Source: Pseudodesulfovibrio sp.
GTDB taxonomy: Bacteria; Desulfobacterota; Desulfovibrionia; Desulfovibrionales; Desulfovibrionaceae
NCBI GenBank assembly: GCA_016342345.1
Contig: JAEINO010000024.1
Location: 1-52,391, forward strand
Length of the DNA: 52,391 nt
Direction of reading: 5' to 3'
The translations under genes and the position numbers were made by a program. Below are positions 7,785 through 17,185 of this stretch, piece by piece. The stretch's first letter is position 1, and every line of letters begins with the position of its first letter. Below the pieces are notes generated by a model, which saw only the letters and a program-made list of their open reading frames with translations, was not told where the DNA came from and did no database searches.

Positions 7785-9848
7785 TTAGTTTAACACGACT
7801 CCTTCTTTTTCCGCTTTTGCAAGTATAGCAACTAGTAGTTTGCATTGCTTCTCACTTGGAATTTTCATTGGAATTTTTTGAGCAATTCTAAGCAGGTTGG
7901 CCTCTTTGGGGGATAGGAATTTCCCTTTTAACCCTTCCTTTAGAACCATAGCCCATTGGGTTGATGGGATTTCCACAACCTGTTTTTGGGCATTGATGCC
8001 ATCATCAATCTTTTGCGTTGTTTTCGCGTCTTTGGCCTTAGCTGCCTGTTCTTTGAAAGAAACAGTATCATCCCAAAACTCGTTGGGTAAGGCTTCCTCT
8101 AGCTCTGGAATGATGGTTTGCAACCTCGCCCAACAGGCTTCCTTCTTGCACCACTCACCTATATCGGAAATACCTTCCGGCGGGTGGGTGATGTCATCAT
8201 TTACCAGCTTCGCGGTGATGGTGATGGAATCCAGTAGAGAGGCGTATACTTCTTGTTCGTTCCAGATCTTTAAGTAGTCTATTGCAACCTTTTTTCGTTT
8301 ACAGACTTCGCTTAATGAAGCCAGAGTGTTGGCAAGGATTTTCGCTCTGTGACCGCCATCGTACCACGGTTGAGCTGATATCAGTTTTTCTGTGCGGCGG
8401 AAGATGATTCCACGAGCAATAAGTCTCTGGTAGAAAAATTCATTAAAATTGTCTGGAGACAGAACCCATTCTTTGCCTATGCGTTTAGCGAACTGTGCAA
8501 AGTTTTTTTGGGCTCCAAGACAGACCCACTTAGGATGTTCATCCCAAACATTTTCGAATTTGGCGAGATCTGTTTTGACGAACATCTGGTTACGTGGGTG
8601 TTCGGCTTTGAAACGTTTTTTCTCTGTTTCGGTCAGTTTGGTTTGTTCATCCGCATATTGTCCTCGCGCTCTCTCATAAAACCATTTTGTTTCGCGCTGT
8701 TCACCATCTTTGGCAGGTACATATTTTCTTCTTGAGAAGCCTTCAATTCGGATGTGGAATGGATGGTTGGAAAAGAAGTCGGACGCACTGACTTTATTCT
8801 GCGTGTTCGCATATTCTGATATAAGAGGAACAACTGTTTCGCTTTCTTCGCTGTCAATGACTGACAGTTTCATTTGAACAAATACTTTCTCCAGGGATAC
8901 CTCGTCCTTATTCTTGTTATATGTATGGAATAAGGATGCGGTTGTTTGCCCTCCGTTGACGATCTGGAGGTCTTTTATCTTGGTGATTTGGAGGCCCTGA
9001 TTATTTGATCCTGTCTCAACTGACTGGGCTGTGGCGGTAATGCCATTATTGTATGCGAAGAACATGTCGGGTTCGTTGGTGATAGTATTCCTGATGCCTT
9101 TGTTTACGTTCCCTCGTGCTTGAAGAAACGTCCTAACGTTTTGCTCAAGGAGTCGGGCTCCATGTTTGTCGTAAAGTTTAGAGAGGATATCTCCAGGCAT
9201 GACAATCAGGTATGATGGAAATGTGTCTTCTCCAAGATGTGCAGGAAGGCATGATATTCCTGTTCCAAATAGTTCTAGTAGATCTAAGTTCAGAGGCTCT
9301 TTGTGCCCCTTTGAACTGTCCTGGCGATACAATCTGGACATGTCCCAAATGTGGTACGTCATCGGGATGACCGATTCATCCGGTGCATCATAGGACTTGA
9401 ATTGGTCACTAAGAGTTCGTTCTGAAAGCAGATAGAAATTTACACGGCGAATACTTTTTTTTCTGTCTGCTATCTGGCGAGACAGTCCATACTCAGGAGT
9501 GGTTTCATCGAGGATTTCGTATAGGCATTTGTCGCGGCTTGATTCAAAGAAATTAGTAACACGTTTAAAGATGGCCTTAACATCTGTTTTTGTTAATGAA
9601 GCCAACTTGTCTCTGCATTCAAAATCAGCGATCAGGAGGTTGAGAACGCCTTCTTCATCCAACCAGTATCCGTCGACACGAATACCCAGTGCTCGGTAGT
9701 GGCAAAATTCGAAGCCGTCCATGACATTGGCTTCTACCAGGTCCTGAGCAACCAACTCAACAAACGATTCAAGCTGAAAGCTGCTATTGGCTTCAGCATC
9801 AGCCATAAACCCTTGACGAAAATCATGGTAATATTCTTGAACAGACAC
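7785..9848 (-). CDS. AIPR-family protein (abortive infection phage resistance), last gene of the methylase-MORC-Z1 operon
   Basis: 687 residues. It shows the AIPR (PF10592) core: VRTFLQARGNVNKGIRNTI (238-256), FFAYNNGIT (263-271) and QIVNGGQTTASL (295-306). The N-terminal region with RVDGY (57-61) and LLIADFE (71-77) could be a degenerate nuclease fold; that is tentative. The start is a GTG with AGGAGG 6 to 8 bases upstream, and the gene begins 14 bases after the DUF4420 gene. AIPR proteins occur in phage-resistance plasmids and in the Mza system with MutL-like, Z1 and DUF4420 proteins. Their biochemical activity is not settled. Family assignment is strong, role is inferred from neighbours. 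Confidence 0.85.
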   Translation of the reverse strand: MSVQEYYHDFRQGFMADAEANSSFQLESFVELVAQDLVEANVMDGFEFCHYRALGIRVDGYWLDEEGVLNLLIADFECRDKLASLTKTDVKAIFKRVTNFFESSRDKCLYEILDETTPEYGLSRQIADRKKSIRRVNFYLLSERTLSDQFKSYDAPDESVIPMTYHIWDMSRLYRQDSSKGHKEPLNLDLLELFGTGISCLPAHLGEDTFPSYLIVMPGDILSKLYDKHGARLLEQNVRTFLQARGNVNKGIRNTITNEPDMFFAYNNGITATAQSVETGSNNQGLQITKIKDLQIVNGGQTTASLFHTYNKNKDEVSLEKVFVQMKLSVIDSEESETVVPLISEYANTQNKVSASDFFSNHPFHIRIEGFSRRKYVPAKDGEQRETKWFYERARGQYADEQTKLTETEKKRFKAEHPRNQMFVKTDLAKFENVWDEHPKWVCLGAQKNFAQFAKRIGKEWVLSPDNFNEFFYQRLIARGIIFRRTEKLISAQPWYDGGHRAKILANTLASLSEVCKRKKVAIDYLKIWNEQEVYASLLDSITITAKLVNDDITHPPEGISDIGEWCKKEACWARLQTIIPELEEALPNEFWDDTVSFKEQAAKAKDAKTTQKIDDGINAQKQVVEIPSTQWAMVLKEGLKGKFLSPKEANLLRIAQKIPMKIPSEKQCKLLVAILAKAEKEGVVLN

Positions 9849-9862
9849 CGAGCGACCTCCTG

Positions 9863-10822
9863 CTAAAATAAGCTTTCCATTTTACATTTGAAGTCTGTGA
9901 TATTTTCCAGTTTGATTTCATATCCAACACGAACGATTCCTTCCGGTAGATCGGATCGAATTAATCGCGGGAACCCCTCTGAAAGTTGATATGGTTGGTT
10001 ATTCACTATCTGGAATCTGGGAGAGTCATACTCAAGAAGCTCAATATATCCTGCTGCTGCCAGCTTTGCTGAAAATGTTTCGATTGCTTCACTTGCTGTT
10101 AACTCATCAAATATCTGCTTTACGACACCATTAAGTGACAAAGCCCCTTCTGTGTTCTGGGATATGAGTCTGAAGGTTGCCAGGTATAGGTTGTCACACT
10201 GTGTCTCAAGCTGGTCTTCTGAAGATATACGAATAGAGCTTCTCTCATGACCCGAGAGTGATTTGATTTCTACCGCAGTGTTTTCATATATGAAATCCTG
10301 GTGAGAACCATCGGGGCCACACCACGCTTCAATCGCTAAGTCCTGTGGAAACTTTTTTTGGTACAGGAGTCTGAGAAACTGTAGTTCAGCAAATAGACCT
10401 CTGACTTCTTCGGCGGAAAGAAGTCGCATTCGTTGGCCCGTAAAGAATGCCTTCCAACGTTTGATGTGGGTAAGGGCTATTCCTAATGATTCTTCGGAGG
10501 TTTGCGCAGGCTCTAAAGAAGAAACGAGAGTGTTGCAAAGCCCAAGGAAAAGATCTGTATCTACATGTTTTTCCAAGGCAATAATGAGTCGCTGTTTGGC
10601 TTTTCCGGTCGACTGCCTTAGGTCTATATCAATACCCTTAACCGAGGTTGTGTTTGCCTTATAATAATCGGAGTGGTCTCCATCCAGCTCGACAATAAAT
10701 AGACATCGACCAGCTTCATCTTTTCCCCAGAATATAGGAGTGCGCCCTTTGCTGAGGATTTGCCGAACATGGTAATCTCCGGTCGGATTTTTTATTTGAT
10801 CCCATGGATTATTCTTACTCAT
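9863..10822 (-). CDS. DUF4420 PD-(D/E)XK motif protein, predicted nuclease subunit
   Basis: 319 residues from the ATG at 10822. A longer open frame extends upstream but lies inside the Z1 gene. This ATG overlaps the Z1 stop codon (ATGAGTAA), the usual sign of translational coupling. A restriction-like active site is visible: E146 in FAELQFL, D176 in SHQDF, and E185-x-K187 in AVEIKS. That fits the PF14390 family annotated as putative PD-(D/E)XK proteins. In MORC/Z1 restriction loci this subunit is the likely DNA-cleaving component. The N-terminal 130 residues and C-terminal 110 have no motif I can assign. Confidence 0.85.
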   Translation of the reverse strand: MSKNNPWDQIKNPTGDYHVRQILSKGRTPIFWGKDEAGRCLFIVELDGDHSDYYKANTTSVKGIDIDLRQSTGKAKQRLIIALEKHVDTDLFLGLCNTLVSSLEPAQTSEESLGIALTHIKRWKAFFTGQRMRLLSAEEVRGLFAELQFLRLLYQKKFPQDLAIEAWCGPDGSHQDFIYENTAVEIKSLSGHERSSIRISSEDQLETQCDNLYLATFRLISQNTEGALSLNGVVKQIFDELTASEAIETFSAKLAAAGYIELLEYDSPRFQIVNNQPYQLSEGFPRLIRSDLPEGIVRVGYEIKLENITDFKCKMESLF

Positions 10823-13475
10823 CGTAATCATCCTCTTCGTCAGGGCTATCAAAGATGTCACCATGCATTTTGGTAACCCATATCGTGTTGGCAACCACTT
10901 CCACTTCAGTTTCGTAATTCCCTGGTGGGAAGCTGATGCCAAAAGCCGGTATTCGGTCTTGAAAATTCTCTTTACCCACAGGACCCAGGACATGAATCAT
11001 CAAAAGAGGCTTGTCCCGAACAGTTCGATAATGAAAATCTGATGGTTTTTTACCGTCTTTTTCAGCATCTTCTTTAGCTTGTTGACGTTGGTTTTCAGTC
11101 AATCCGAGCCCCTCGTCCCCTCGACTGGCAACACGGAACTTGCTTGCCTGCCATGCGTCTCCACTTTTGTCCGGTATACGCTTTGCGCTAGATCTTCCCT
11201 GGGTTCCGAGTTGGTAGTTTTGTTCATCTTGTCCATTCCCTTCTATTGATATTAATAGAATATCTGCAACAGGGTATTGTTCGGAAATGGCTCTTAGGTA
11301 GTTTACTGCAGCTAATTTTTTTTCTGCGAATGAGGGGTGAGTTAGGAATCTGGTTAAAAAATCCTCGATCGTCTCAAATGGTACATTTTGGAATGTCCAT
11401 CCTTTTGTGGTTGGAATAATGTCTTCGCCAAAACCGTCCTCCCAATGTTGAGCGATCAGCTCTTCATTTTTACGGTTGATCGTTTCATCTGTGGGAAGAA
11501 TGTAGCTTTCAACAAGTCTGCCACTGAAGTTGTAATTTACTTTGATTTTTTCGCCAGCTCTCATCTTGTTTGGAGCTGTGATTAATAAGCTGTCTTCATG
11601 CGCTTTGACATAAAGACCAAATTGTTTGGGGCTTAGTCTGGCTCGCCTCATCCTTTTGATCTGCATTCGCAACTCTTCAGATGCTTCAGCTATATGGGCA
11701 TACCAATTGATTGAATCCGGGGCTAAGTGGACTTTGCATAGATCTTCGAAGTCTGGGCGGTAACCAAACCACCTCCCCATCTGCATGAGGGTGTCATACA
11801 TGCGGGTGTTGCGATACATATAGCTTACGCATAAGCCTTCAATGGTAAGGCCACGCGAAAGACTCAGCCCTCCAACTGCGATAGCTGTAAGGCTGCTTCC
11901 TTCAAGCTCATATTTTTTATAATCCAACGCTTCATCTGATTTGCTGTTGACTACAAAAAGTCTTAGGCTTTCGGTCGCATCAAAGAGTGCCAATTTGACC
12001 GCATCCCAACCGAAGCCACAGAGAGCGTATTCCTTCAAATATATGGCTTTAAGCTCCTGCATGTAGTTGTTTTGAGAAGAAACATTCTCCGGCATTGCGT
12101 AGTTGGTCTTTACAGCGTCTTTAAGTTTACGAACAAAAACACTTATGAAATCTCTCACGCGATTTTGAATTACGACAAAACGGGAAACATTGACCATCAT
12201 GGAGCAATGCTTATTGGATTGTCCTCGAAGATTACGAATCGTTCTGGCTAGGATGAATTGGTTAATGGCTGTGTAAAGGCTGGGTGGCAGACCTGTTACC
12301 GGATCATCTTTTAAGTGCTTGAAAGGAAGATAGTTTTCGCAGTCAAAAATTGGAGCTAGAATTTTTTTACTTTTTTCTTCTTCAAGAAAAACTTTGTTAG
12401 GTCCAAAGTATGTAGTTGGTGCATCGAGACAATATATGAAATCTCGTGGAAACAATTCGTCGTACACATCTTCGTCATATGCTTCCGGGTTAATGAATAT
12501 GTTTGCAAATGGGGTGGCAGTATATCCAATGTAACAGGACTTTGCGAACAGCCCTAAAATGCTTCTAATTTTTGAATTGGTTTTTGTTGGATCAAGGTCT
12601 GGTTTGTTTGTGTTGATTGAGGCGTTGTCAGCTTCATCATCTATTAACAACATTGGTACGTCAGAGATTCTACCATCTCCCTGAGCATTCATTTCTTTTA
12701 ACCAATTATAAAGAGTATTCAGCGTAGAGACATTTTTCTTAATAACAAGGATGATTGGCTTGCTGAAGTCGTTGATTTTCCATCCACTTCGGTCTGCTGT
12801 GTCTTTGCGAAAATCATCGTGGATATTTGTCAAAGTCGCTGGGTTCGGATAGTTCGGTGTTAATCCTACGCCGACAGGTACTCGATTCTCTGGATCGCTT
12901 GATCTTCCTACGAACCCTTCATCAATCCTTTCCTGTGTCTGTTTCCGGAGGTTGTTGTGAATGCCTGCGATTACGATAATGAATTTGTACCCGGCATCTG
13001 CAGCTTTCGCGATGACTCCCATATAGTTCGCTGTTTTCCCGGATTGAACATGTCCAATAACCAGTCCCCGTCTATCCCAAGAGCCTTCGCTGGTTGGATC
13101 TTGAAGGTGCCCCAGAATTTTGTCTCCTACATCGCTTAACGATTGGATGACATCGCTGCCCCAACGTTCTTTTTTGAGGAAGTCCGAGTATGCTTCAGAA
13201 TAAGTCCATAGAATGTCCTTTCGCTTGATATGCCATTCATCATCATGGTCTGCTTCCGCATCGACTAGGGAAACTCCTGTTCCCATGCGGGTATCAATCG
13301 CAACCATAACTTCAGTAACGATGGCCTCTATGTTACCAGTGAAGCTAAAGGCTGCTGCTAGTATCTTTGCTTTTTCTTCAACATCGCTCCTTGTTGGGGT
13401 CGAGGGCAGAAGGGCTAGAGCGGTGATAAGAGAGCTGGCGAAATTTTTTTCGTTTTCTACTTGATTCTGATGCAT
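10815..13475 (-). CDS. Z1-domain ATPase (SF2-helicase-like) of a MORC/MutL restriction or Mza-like system
   Basis: 886 residues. Motor motifs in order: Walker A GHVQSGKT (141-148), IVIAGIHNN (167-175), DEAD-like LLIDDEADNAS (277-286), and GYTATPFANIF (318-328). The Z1 domain (PF10593) follows, with AVGGLSLSRGLTIEGL and MQMGRWFGYR carrying the motif V/VI arginines. The start is the ATG at 13475, overlapping the stop of the GHKL ATPase gene (TGATG) with AAGGAG 8 bases upstream; a TTG one codon earlier is also open. Z1 proteins are known from comparative genomics as ATP-dependent motors next to MutL/MORC ATPases, methylases and REase-fold proteins. A remodelling or translocating role here is inferred. 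Confidence 0.9.
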   Translation of the reverse strand: MHQNQVENEKNFASSLITALALLPSTPTRSDVEEKAKILAAAFSFTGNIEAIVTEVMVAIDTRMGTGVSLVDAEADHDDEWHIKRKDILWTYSEAYSDFLKKERWGSDVIQSLSDVGDKILGHLQDPTSEGSWDRRGLVIGHVQSGKTANYMGVIAKAADAGYKFIIVIAGIHNNLRKQTQERIDEGFVGRSSDPENRVPVGVGLTPNYPNPATLTNIHDDFRKDTADRSGWKINDFSKPIILVIKKNVSTLNTLYNWLKEMNAQGDGRISDVPMLLIDDEADNASINTNKPDLDPTKTNSKIRSILGLFAKSCYIGYTATPFANIFINPEAYDEDVYDELFPRDFIYCLDAPTTYFGPNKVFLEEEKSKKILAPIFDCENYLPFKHLKDDPVTGLPPSLYTAINQFILARTIRNLRGQSNKHCSMMVNVSRFVVIQNRVRDFISVFVRKLKDAVKTNYAMPENVSSQNNYMQELKAIYLKEYALCGFGWDAVKLALFDATESLRLFVVNSKSDEALDYKKYELEGSSLTAIAVGGLSLSRGLTIEGLCVSYMYRNTRMYDTLMQMGRWFGYRPDFEDLCKVHLAPDSINWYAHIAEASEELRMQIKRMRRARLSPKQFGLYVKAHEDSLLITAPNKMRAGEKIKVNYNFSGRLVESYILPTDETINRKNEELIAQHWEDGFGEDIIPTTKGWTFQNVPFETIEDFLTRFLTHPSFAEKKLAAVNYLRAISEQYPVADILLISIEGNGQDEQNYQLGTQGRSSAKRIPDKSGDAWQASKFRVASRGDEGLGLTENQRQQAKEDAEKDGKKPSDFHYRTVRDKPLLMIHVLGPVGKENFQDRIPAFGISFPPGNYETEVEVVANTIWVTKMHGDIFDSPDEEDDYDE

Positions 13476-14950
13476 CAAAACTCCTTCTGAATGAATTCAT
13501 CAACAAGGTGCATATGGTCATCGAAAAGACGGGTTGAACGCAGGACTTCCTTGAAGTCTTCCGGTGTAGACACAACGTCAGGAACTAGAGCTGCCTTGAA
13601 GACTTGCAGCTTGTTCGCGATGTCCTTTTCTTCTGGTTCATTGGAACTCATACTTTTAGGGCTGGTGGAGTAGTCAGAGTAAATCATCTCAAGAGGTAGA
13701 GATGAAGGGATCGCAGTGAGTAGCATTCTAAGTTTAGCTGTTTTTTCTTGGTCAAGGATACCGACAAGTGTTTGCACAAGAGGGTGTTCATAGTTCAAGT
13801 CGTAGCGGATACATCCTTGATCTGCATATCTTTCCCAAATAGGAGCTTCGACTTCATCAAATAACTTTTCCCCTCTACCCCTATGAACTCTCGTGCTTCG
13901 TGTGGATATTCGAGATATGATCTGTCGCAGCCTGTTGCGAACAGGCAGAGGAGGACGGGCTCTAGATTTTTTTATATCTATAGTCCAAGCTTCATCCAGA
14001 CTGTTCTGGAAATCGATCTGGACTCTTGCGAGTTTTGTAGCTTCTCCTTTAGGAATGAGGCGGAACCAGTCTCCCCAGGCCATCAGTCTGCCATTGCGAT
14101 AAATGTATGCTCCCTGATTTGAAATAAAATCACTTCTGTTTTTATAGAAGTCGTAATCAGTTGCTGACAACTTGCTGTGATGAGGGAGGATGTATGGTTG
14201 CATTTTTACCCGCGAGCCATTGACCCTGACGATTTCTTCCGGGAGGGTTTGTGTCGTGCTATAACTACGGCAAAAGGGGTCGAAATATGTAACTTTGTGC
14301 CCATTAATTGAAATGGATAGGTTTTTGTGGTTTTTTATTTCACCGGAAAGGTAGCGATGAAAAACTAAAGCAAGATGCTTTTCCACAGTGCTTAACTTTT
14401 CACTTACTAATTCCTCTCGCTTTATGCCTGTTTCGTCTTCAAACAGTCGATCCAGCTTGCGCCAGATAACAATGGTTCCATCATTCTGAATTGTATCAAT
14501 GTAGGGGAGATGTTTTATTTCAGAATCCTCTAATTCATTGACTATCCAATCGTCTTTGCGGTCGACTAGATCGAGATCCCATTCAACAGAGCTGCTTTTC
14601 CCGTCTTTTATGGATGCCACTGTCAGGCGTCTGCACTGGGAGAATGAAGCCGTCTTTAAGCCAAGTCCGAACCGTCCTAGATCATGGGGTGCTCTTTCTT
14701 CTTCCGGGTTGGTTGCACCATGTCTCATGGCTTCCATGACCTCTCCCGAGTCCATTCCGTCACCGTTGTCGATAATCACTAAGGTCGGGCTTTCCTGTGT
14801 GGGGTCGTAGATTATCTCAACCATTGTGGCGTGTGCAGTAATGCTGTTGTCTATCAGGTCTGCAACAGCTGTTTCCAGCGAGTAGCCTAGGTCTCGCATT
14901 GATGCAGATAATGAAGAAGCACTTGGGCGAAGTCTGCGTTCTCGTGCCAT
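13475..14950 (-). CDS. GHKL ATPase of the MutL/MORC type
   Basis: 491 residues from the ATG at 14950, which has AAAGGA 9 bases upstream; the frame stays open further but runs into vsr. The Bergerat ATP-binding motifs are clear: ETAVADLIDNS (26-36, with N35), DNGDGM (61-66), and the lid LGRFGLGLKTASF (91-103). These order it with the MORC/MutL-like ATPases found in restriction-modification operons (Iyer, Abhiman and Aravind, 2008). The C-terminal half, with charged helices, would dimerise or contact partners. It begins 2 bases after the vsr stop and overlaps the Z1 start by one base. Role: ATP-dependent clamp or switch that licenses the nuclease, by analogy with MutL. Confidence 0.9.
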   Translation of the reverse strand: MARERRLRPSASSLSASMRDLGYSLETAVADLIDNSITAHATMVEIIYDPTQESPTLVIIDNGDGMDSGEVMEAMRHGATNPEEERAPHDLGRFGLGLKTASFSQCRRLTVASIKDGKSSSVEWDLDLVDRKDDWIVNELEDSEIKHLPYIDTIQNDGTIVIWRKLDRLFEDETGIKREELVSEKLSTVEKHLALVFHRYLSGEIKNHKNLSISINGHKVTYFDPFCRSYSTTQTLPEEIVRVNGSRVKMQPYILPHHSKLSATDYDFYKNRSDFISNQGAYIYRNGRLMAWGDWFRLIPKGEATKLARVQIDFQNSLDEAWTIDIKKSRARPPLPVRNRLRQIISRISTRSTRVHRGRGEKLFDEVEAPIWERYADQGCIRYDLNYEHPLVQTLVGILDQEKTAKLRMLLTAIPSSLPLEMIYSDYSTSPKSMSSNEPEEKDIANKLQVFKAALVPDVVSTPEDFKEVLRSTRLFDDHMHLVDEFIQKEF

Positions 14951-14952
14951 GA

Positions 14953-15369
14953 TTATATCCTTTCCAGCTGGTTGCGAACTTCGGTCAGGGTCCTTTGTGG
15001 TGCTTCTTTCAACTGGCATTCCCAAACAATGATGACGTTCCAGCCAAGCTCTTCCAGCTCCGCACACTTTCTTTTGTCTCTTTCAACCGTTTCAGCAAAC
15101 TTGTTTAACCAGAAAGATGTTCGCGTTTTGGGTGTCGTGGCTTTGGGGCACTTCTGATGTCTGTGCCAGTAACAACCGTTCACAAAGATAACGGATTCGT
15201 ATTTCTTAAGAACGATGTCCGGGTGACCTGGGAGTTTTGGGTCATGAAGACGGAATCTAAATCCTTCCCTATGAAGAAGAGAGCGCAGTATGAGTTCTGG
15301 ACCAGTGTCTTTCCCTTTTATGCGGGACATGTTCCAGCTTCTTCGTTCTTTGGAAATCGTGTCAGTCAT
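14953..15369 (-). CDS. vsr: Vsr, very short patch repair DNA mismatch endonuclease
   Basis: 138 residues, the usual Vsr length. The signature region is intact: the N-terminal MSRIKGKDTGPE (14-25), PGHPDIVL with catalytic D51, and FVNGCYWHRHQKCPK (62-76) with the catalytic and zinc-binding His and Cys residues. Vsr nicks beside the T of T:G mismatches made when 5-methylcytosine deaminates, protecting the methylase recognition site. It sits 2 bases after the cytosine methyltransferase, its standard partner, and 2 bases before the MORC-like gene. Confidence 0.95.
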   Translation of the reverse strand: MTDTISKERRSWNMSRIKGKDTGPELILRSLLHREGFRFRLHDPKLPGHPDIVLKKYESVIFVNGCYWHRHQKCPKATTPKTRTSFWLNKFAETVERDKRKCAELEELGWNVIIVWECQLKEAPQRTLTEVRNQLERI

Positions 15370-15371
15370 TT

Positions 15372-16916
15372 CTATGAATCCATGTTGTCCAGGACTTCAT
15401 GTACTATTTCAGCAATTTGTTTAGCCAGGTATGGAGGAACAGCGTTGCCAACCTGATGATATTGAGCTGTTCGTGGCCCTTCAAATTTGTAGTTGTCCGG
15501 GAAAGATTGAAGTCGGGCAGCCTCCCTGACAGACAGGCTGCGACACTGTGTTGGGTCATAGTGAATGAAATAATGACCGTCTTTAGAAATATGAGATGTT
15601 ATTGTCGTAGACACCTGATTGGCCAACTGTACCCTGAAACGATCAGAGAACATTTTTCCTTTGCGGGCTAACTCCACATTCTTGTGGTTGGGGAGAAGGC
15701 TGACAGGGAAGTCTTTCATCTTTGGACTTTCCCCAATGGCGCATCCATAAGTCGCTGTGAACATATAGCGACCTATGTCCGAAGTCATATGAGACCTTGA
15801 TTCATGGGATGTTAGGGTAGTGAGATTGGGGTCATAAAAGCTTTTTAGAAGAGGGTGATCACCAACAATTGCTCCCGGATATTTTTCGGAACTCCTTTCT
15901 TCAGGGAATTTGAGAGCAAGTTGTTTTTTTAATTCTCTATCAACCTTTCTTGCAATGCCGGTGTCATCCATCTCCGATTCAAGGCTTTTCATCGAAAAGT
16001 TTTCAATGATCTCTCTCCAACGTGATGTGACATCAGATTCTCTCGACAATCCGCTTCGAATTGGGGGAAGATTTCCTATCACTTCTCTTACGGTTGGTGG
16101 TTGGTGGGGGTGAAGTAATCTTGGCTTAACTTTAATGTCGCTTCTGATGCCAAGAATGAACATTCTGTGACGAGCCTGGGGTACTCCATACTCTTCTGCT
16201 TTAACCAGAAAGCTACGAGGGTCGATAGAATTAGTTGGTTTTCCAGCTTTTGAAAAAGAGTAAAGGTTGTAGGCTAGTCCGTTTTCGCTACTGTTGAGGG
16301 CCAATTTGGGCTTTGTTAAATCGGAAATGATTTTCCCTATGATTGGTTCCCCGTTAACTTTTGCAGAGAGGATTCCTTTTACGTTCTCCATCACAAAAAC
16401 AGGGGGCTGATGGTCGACAATGATTTTTAAGTACTCGCGATAAAGAAAGTGCCGCTCATCGTTGTCGAAATCTGGATTGCCCATCATACGAGATCGCCCA
16501 ACTAGGGAGTAAGCTTGGCACGGAGGGCCTCCTATTAAGGCCCATTTGTTTTTGCGTGATAATTTTTTGTGAAGGATTTCTTTCACGAGATTATGAGACT
16601 CATCTCCTAGTGAGATTCTGAGTGCGCTTCTCGATGCTGCTTCAAACTGAGGCTGGTGTAGGTCAAAAAGATCATCTTTTGAAATGGTTCCTTTGAGATA
16701 CTTGTAGTAGGCTTCAGGAACTTTGCCTTCAGGGAAGCTTCGGAAAAAATGGCGGAGTAAAAGTGTGCTGTGTGAATGCTCATCTCGTTCAATTGAGGCC
16801 AGGCTATGGAATAGTGCTTTGCCATCATGATGGGATGCTGAGGAGAATCCCTCACCAAGTCCGCCAGGGCCAGCAAAGATGTCAATTATTGGATAGGTAT
16901 TTTTATGCAATGGCAT
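15372..16916 (-). CDS. DNA (cytosine-5) methyltransferase, first gene of the six-gene defence operon
   Basis: 514 residues. C5-methyltransferase motifs are in order: I, DIFAGPGGLGEGF (12-24); IV, GGPPCQAYSLVG with catalytic C133; VI, MENVKG (176-181); VIII, QARHRMFILG (247-256); then a variable target-recognition region; IX-X near the C-terminus with REAARLQSFPDNY and QVGNAVPP. It should modify host DNA at a specific sequence that I cannot predict. No ribosome site is evident ahead of the ATG. The 270 bases upstream are AT-rich and must hold the operon promoter. The presence of a methylase and Vsr with the downstream MORC/Z1/DUF4420/AIPR genes argues for self/non-self discrimination by methylation. 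Confidence 0.93.
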   Translation of the reverse strand: MPLHKNTYPIIDIFAGPGGLGEGFSSASHHDGKALFHSLASIERDEHSHSTLLLRHFFRSFPEGKVPEAYYKYLKGTISKDDLFDLHQPQFEAASRSALRISLGDESHNLVKEILHKKLSRKNKWALIGGPPCQAYSLVGRSRMMGNPDFDNDERHFLYREYLKIIVDHQPPVFVMENVKGILSAKVNGEPIIGKIISDLTKPKLALNSSENGLAYNLYSFSKAGKPTNSIDPRSFLVKAEEYGVPQARHRMFILGIRSDIKVKPRLLHPHQPPTVREVIGNLPPIRSGLSRESDVTSRWREIIENFSMKSLESEMDDTGIARKVDRELKKQLALKFPEERSSEKYPGAIVGDHPLLKSFYDPNLTTLTSHESRSHMTSDIGRYMFTATYGCAIGESPKMKDFPVSLLPNHKNVELARKGKMFSDRFRVQLANQVSTTITSHISKDGHYFIHYDPTQCRSLSVREAARLQSFPDNYKFEGPRTAQYHQVGNAVPPYLAKQIAEIVHEVLDNMDS

Positions 16917-17185
16917 GGAGTTGTTTTATAGATTAAAAAATAGTGTAATACTGCGATGTTTTTATACTAAAGCCTACTGAGTGCCTAGAATTAGTGTCCG
17001 CGATTGTTTGTTCCTACGATATGTGTTTGTAACTATATGATTTTTAACTGTGTAGATTGGTCTGGCAATTGTCAAGCTTCAGTCTGTTTTTAACCCTGTT
17101 TGAGATATGTAAAATGGCCGGAGCTTCCGTCCCGGTCTTCATGCTAATTCCACAAAATAGATGCTTCGCTATAAGGTCCCACCAA

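Noticed and set aside
7785-16916. BREX or DISARM as the identity of the methylase operon
   Set aside because: No PglZ, BrxC, DrmA/B or phospholipase-D gene is present; the Z1/MORC/DUF4420/AIPR set is distinct.
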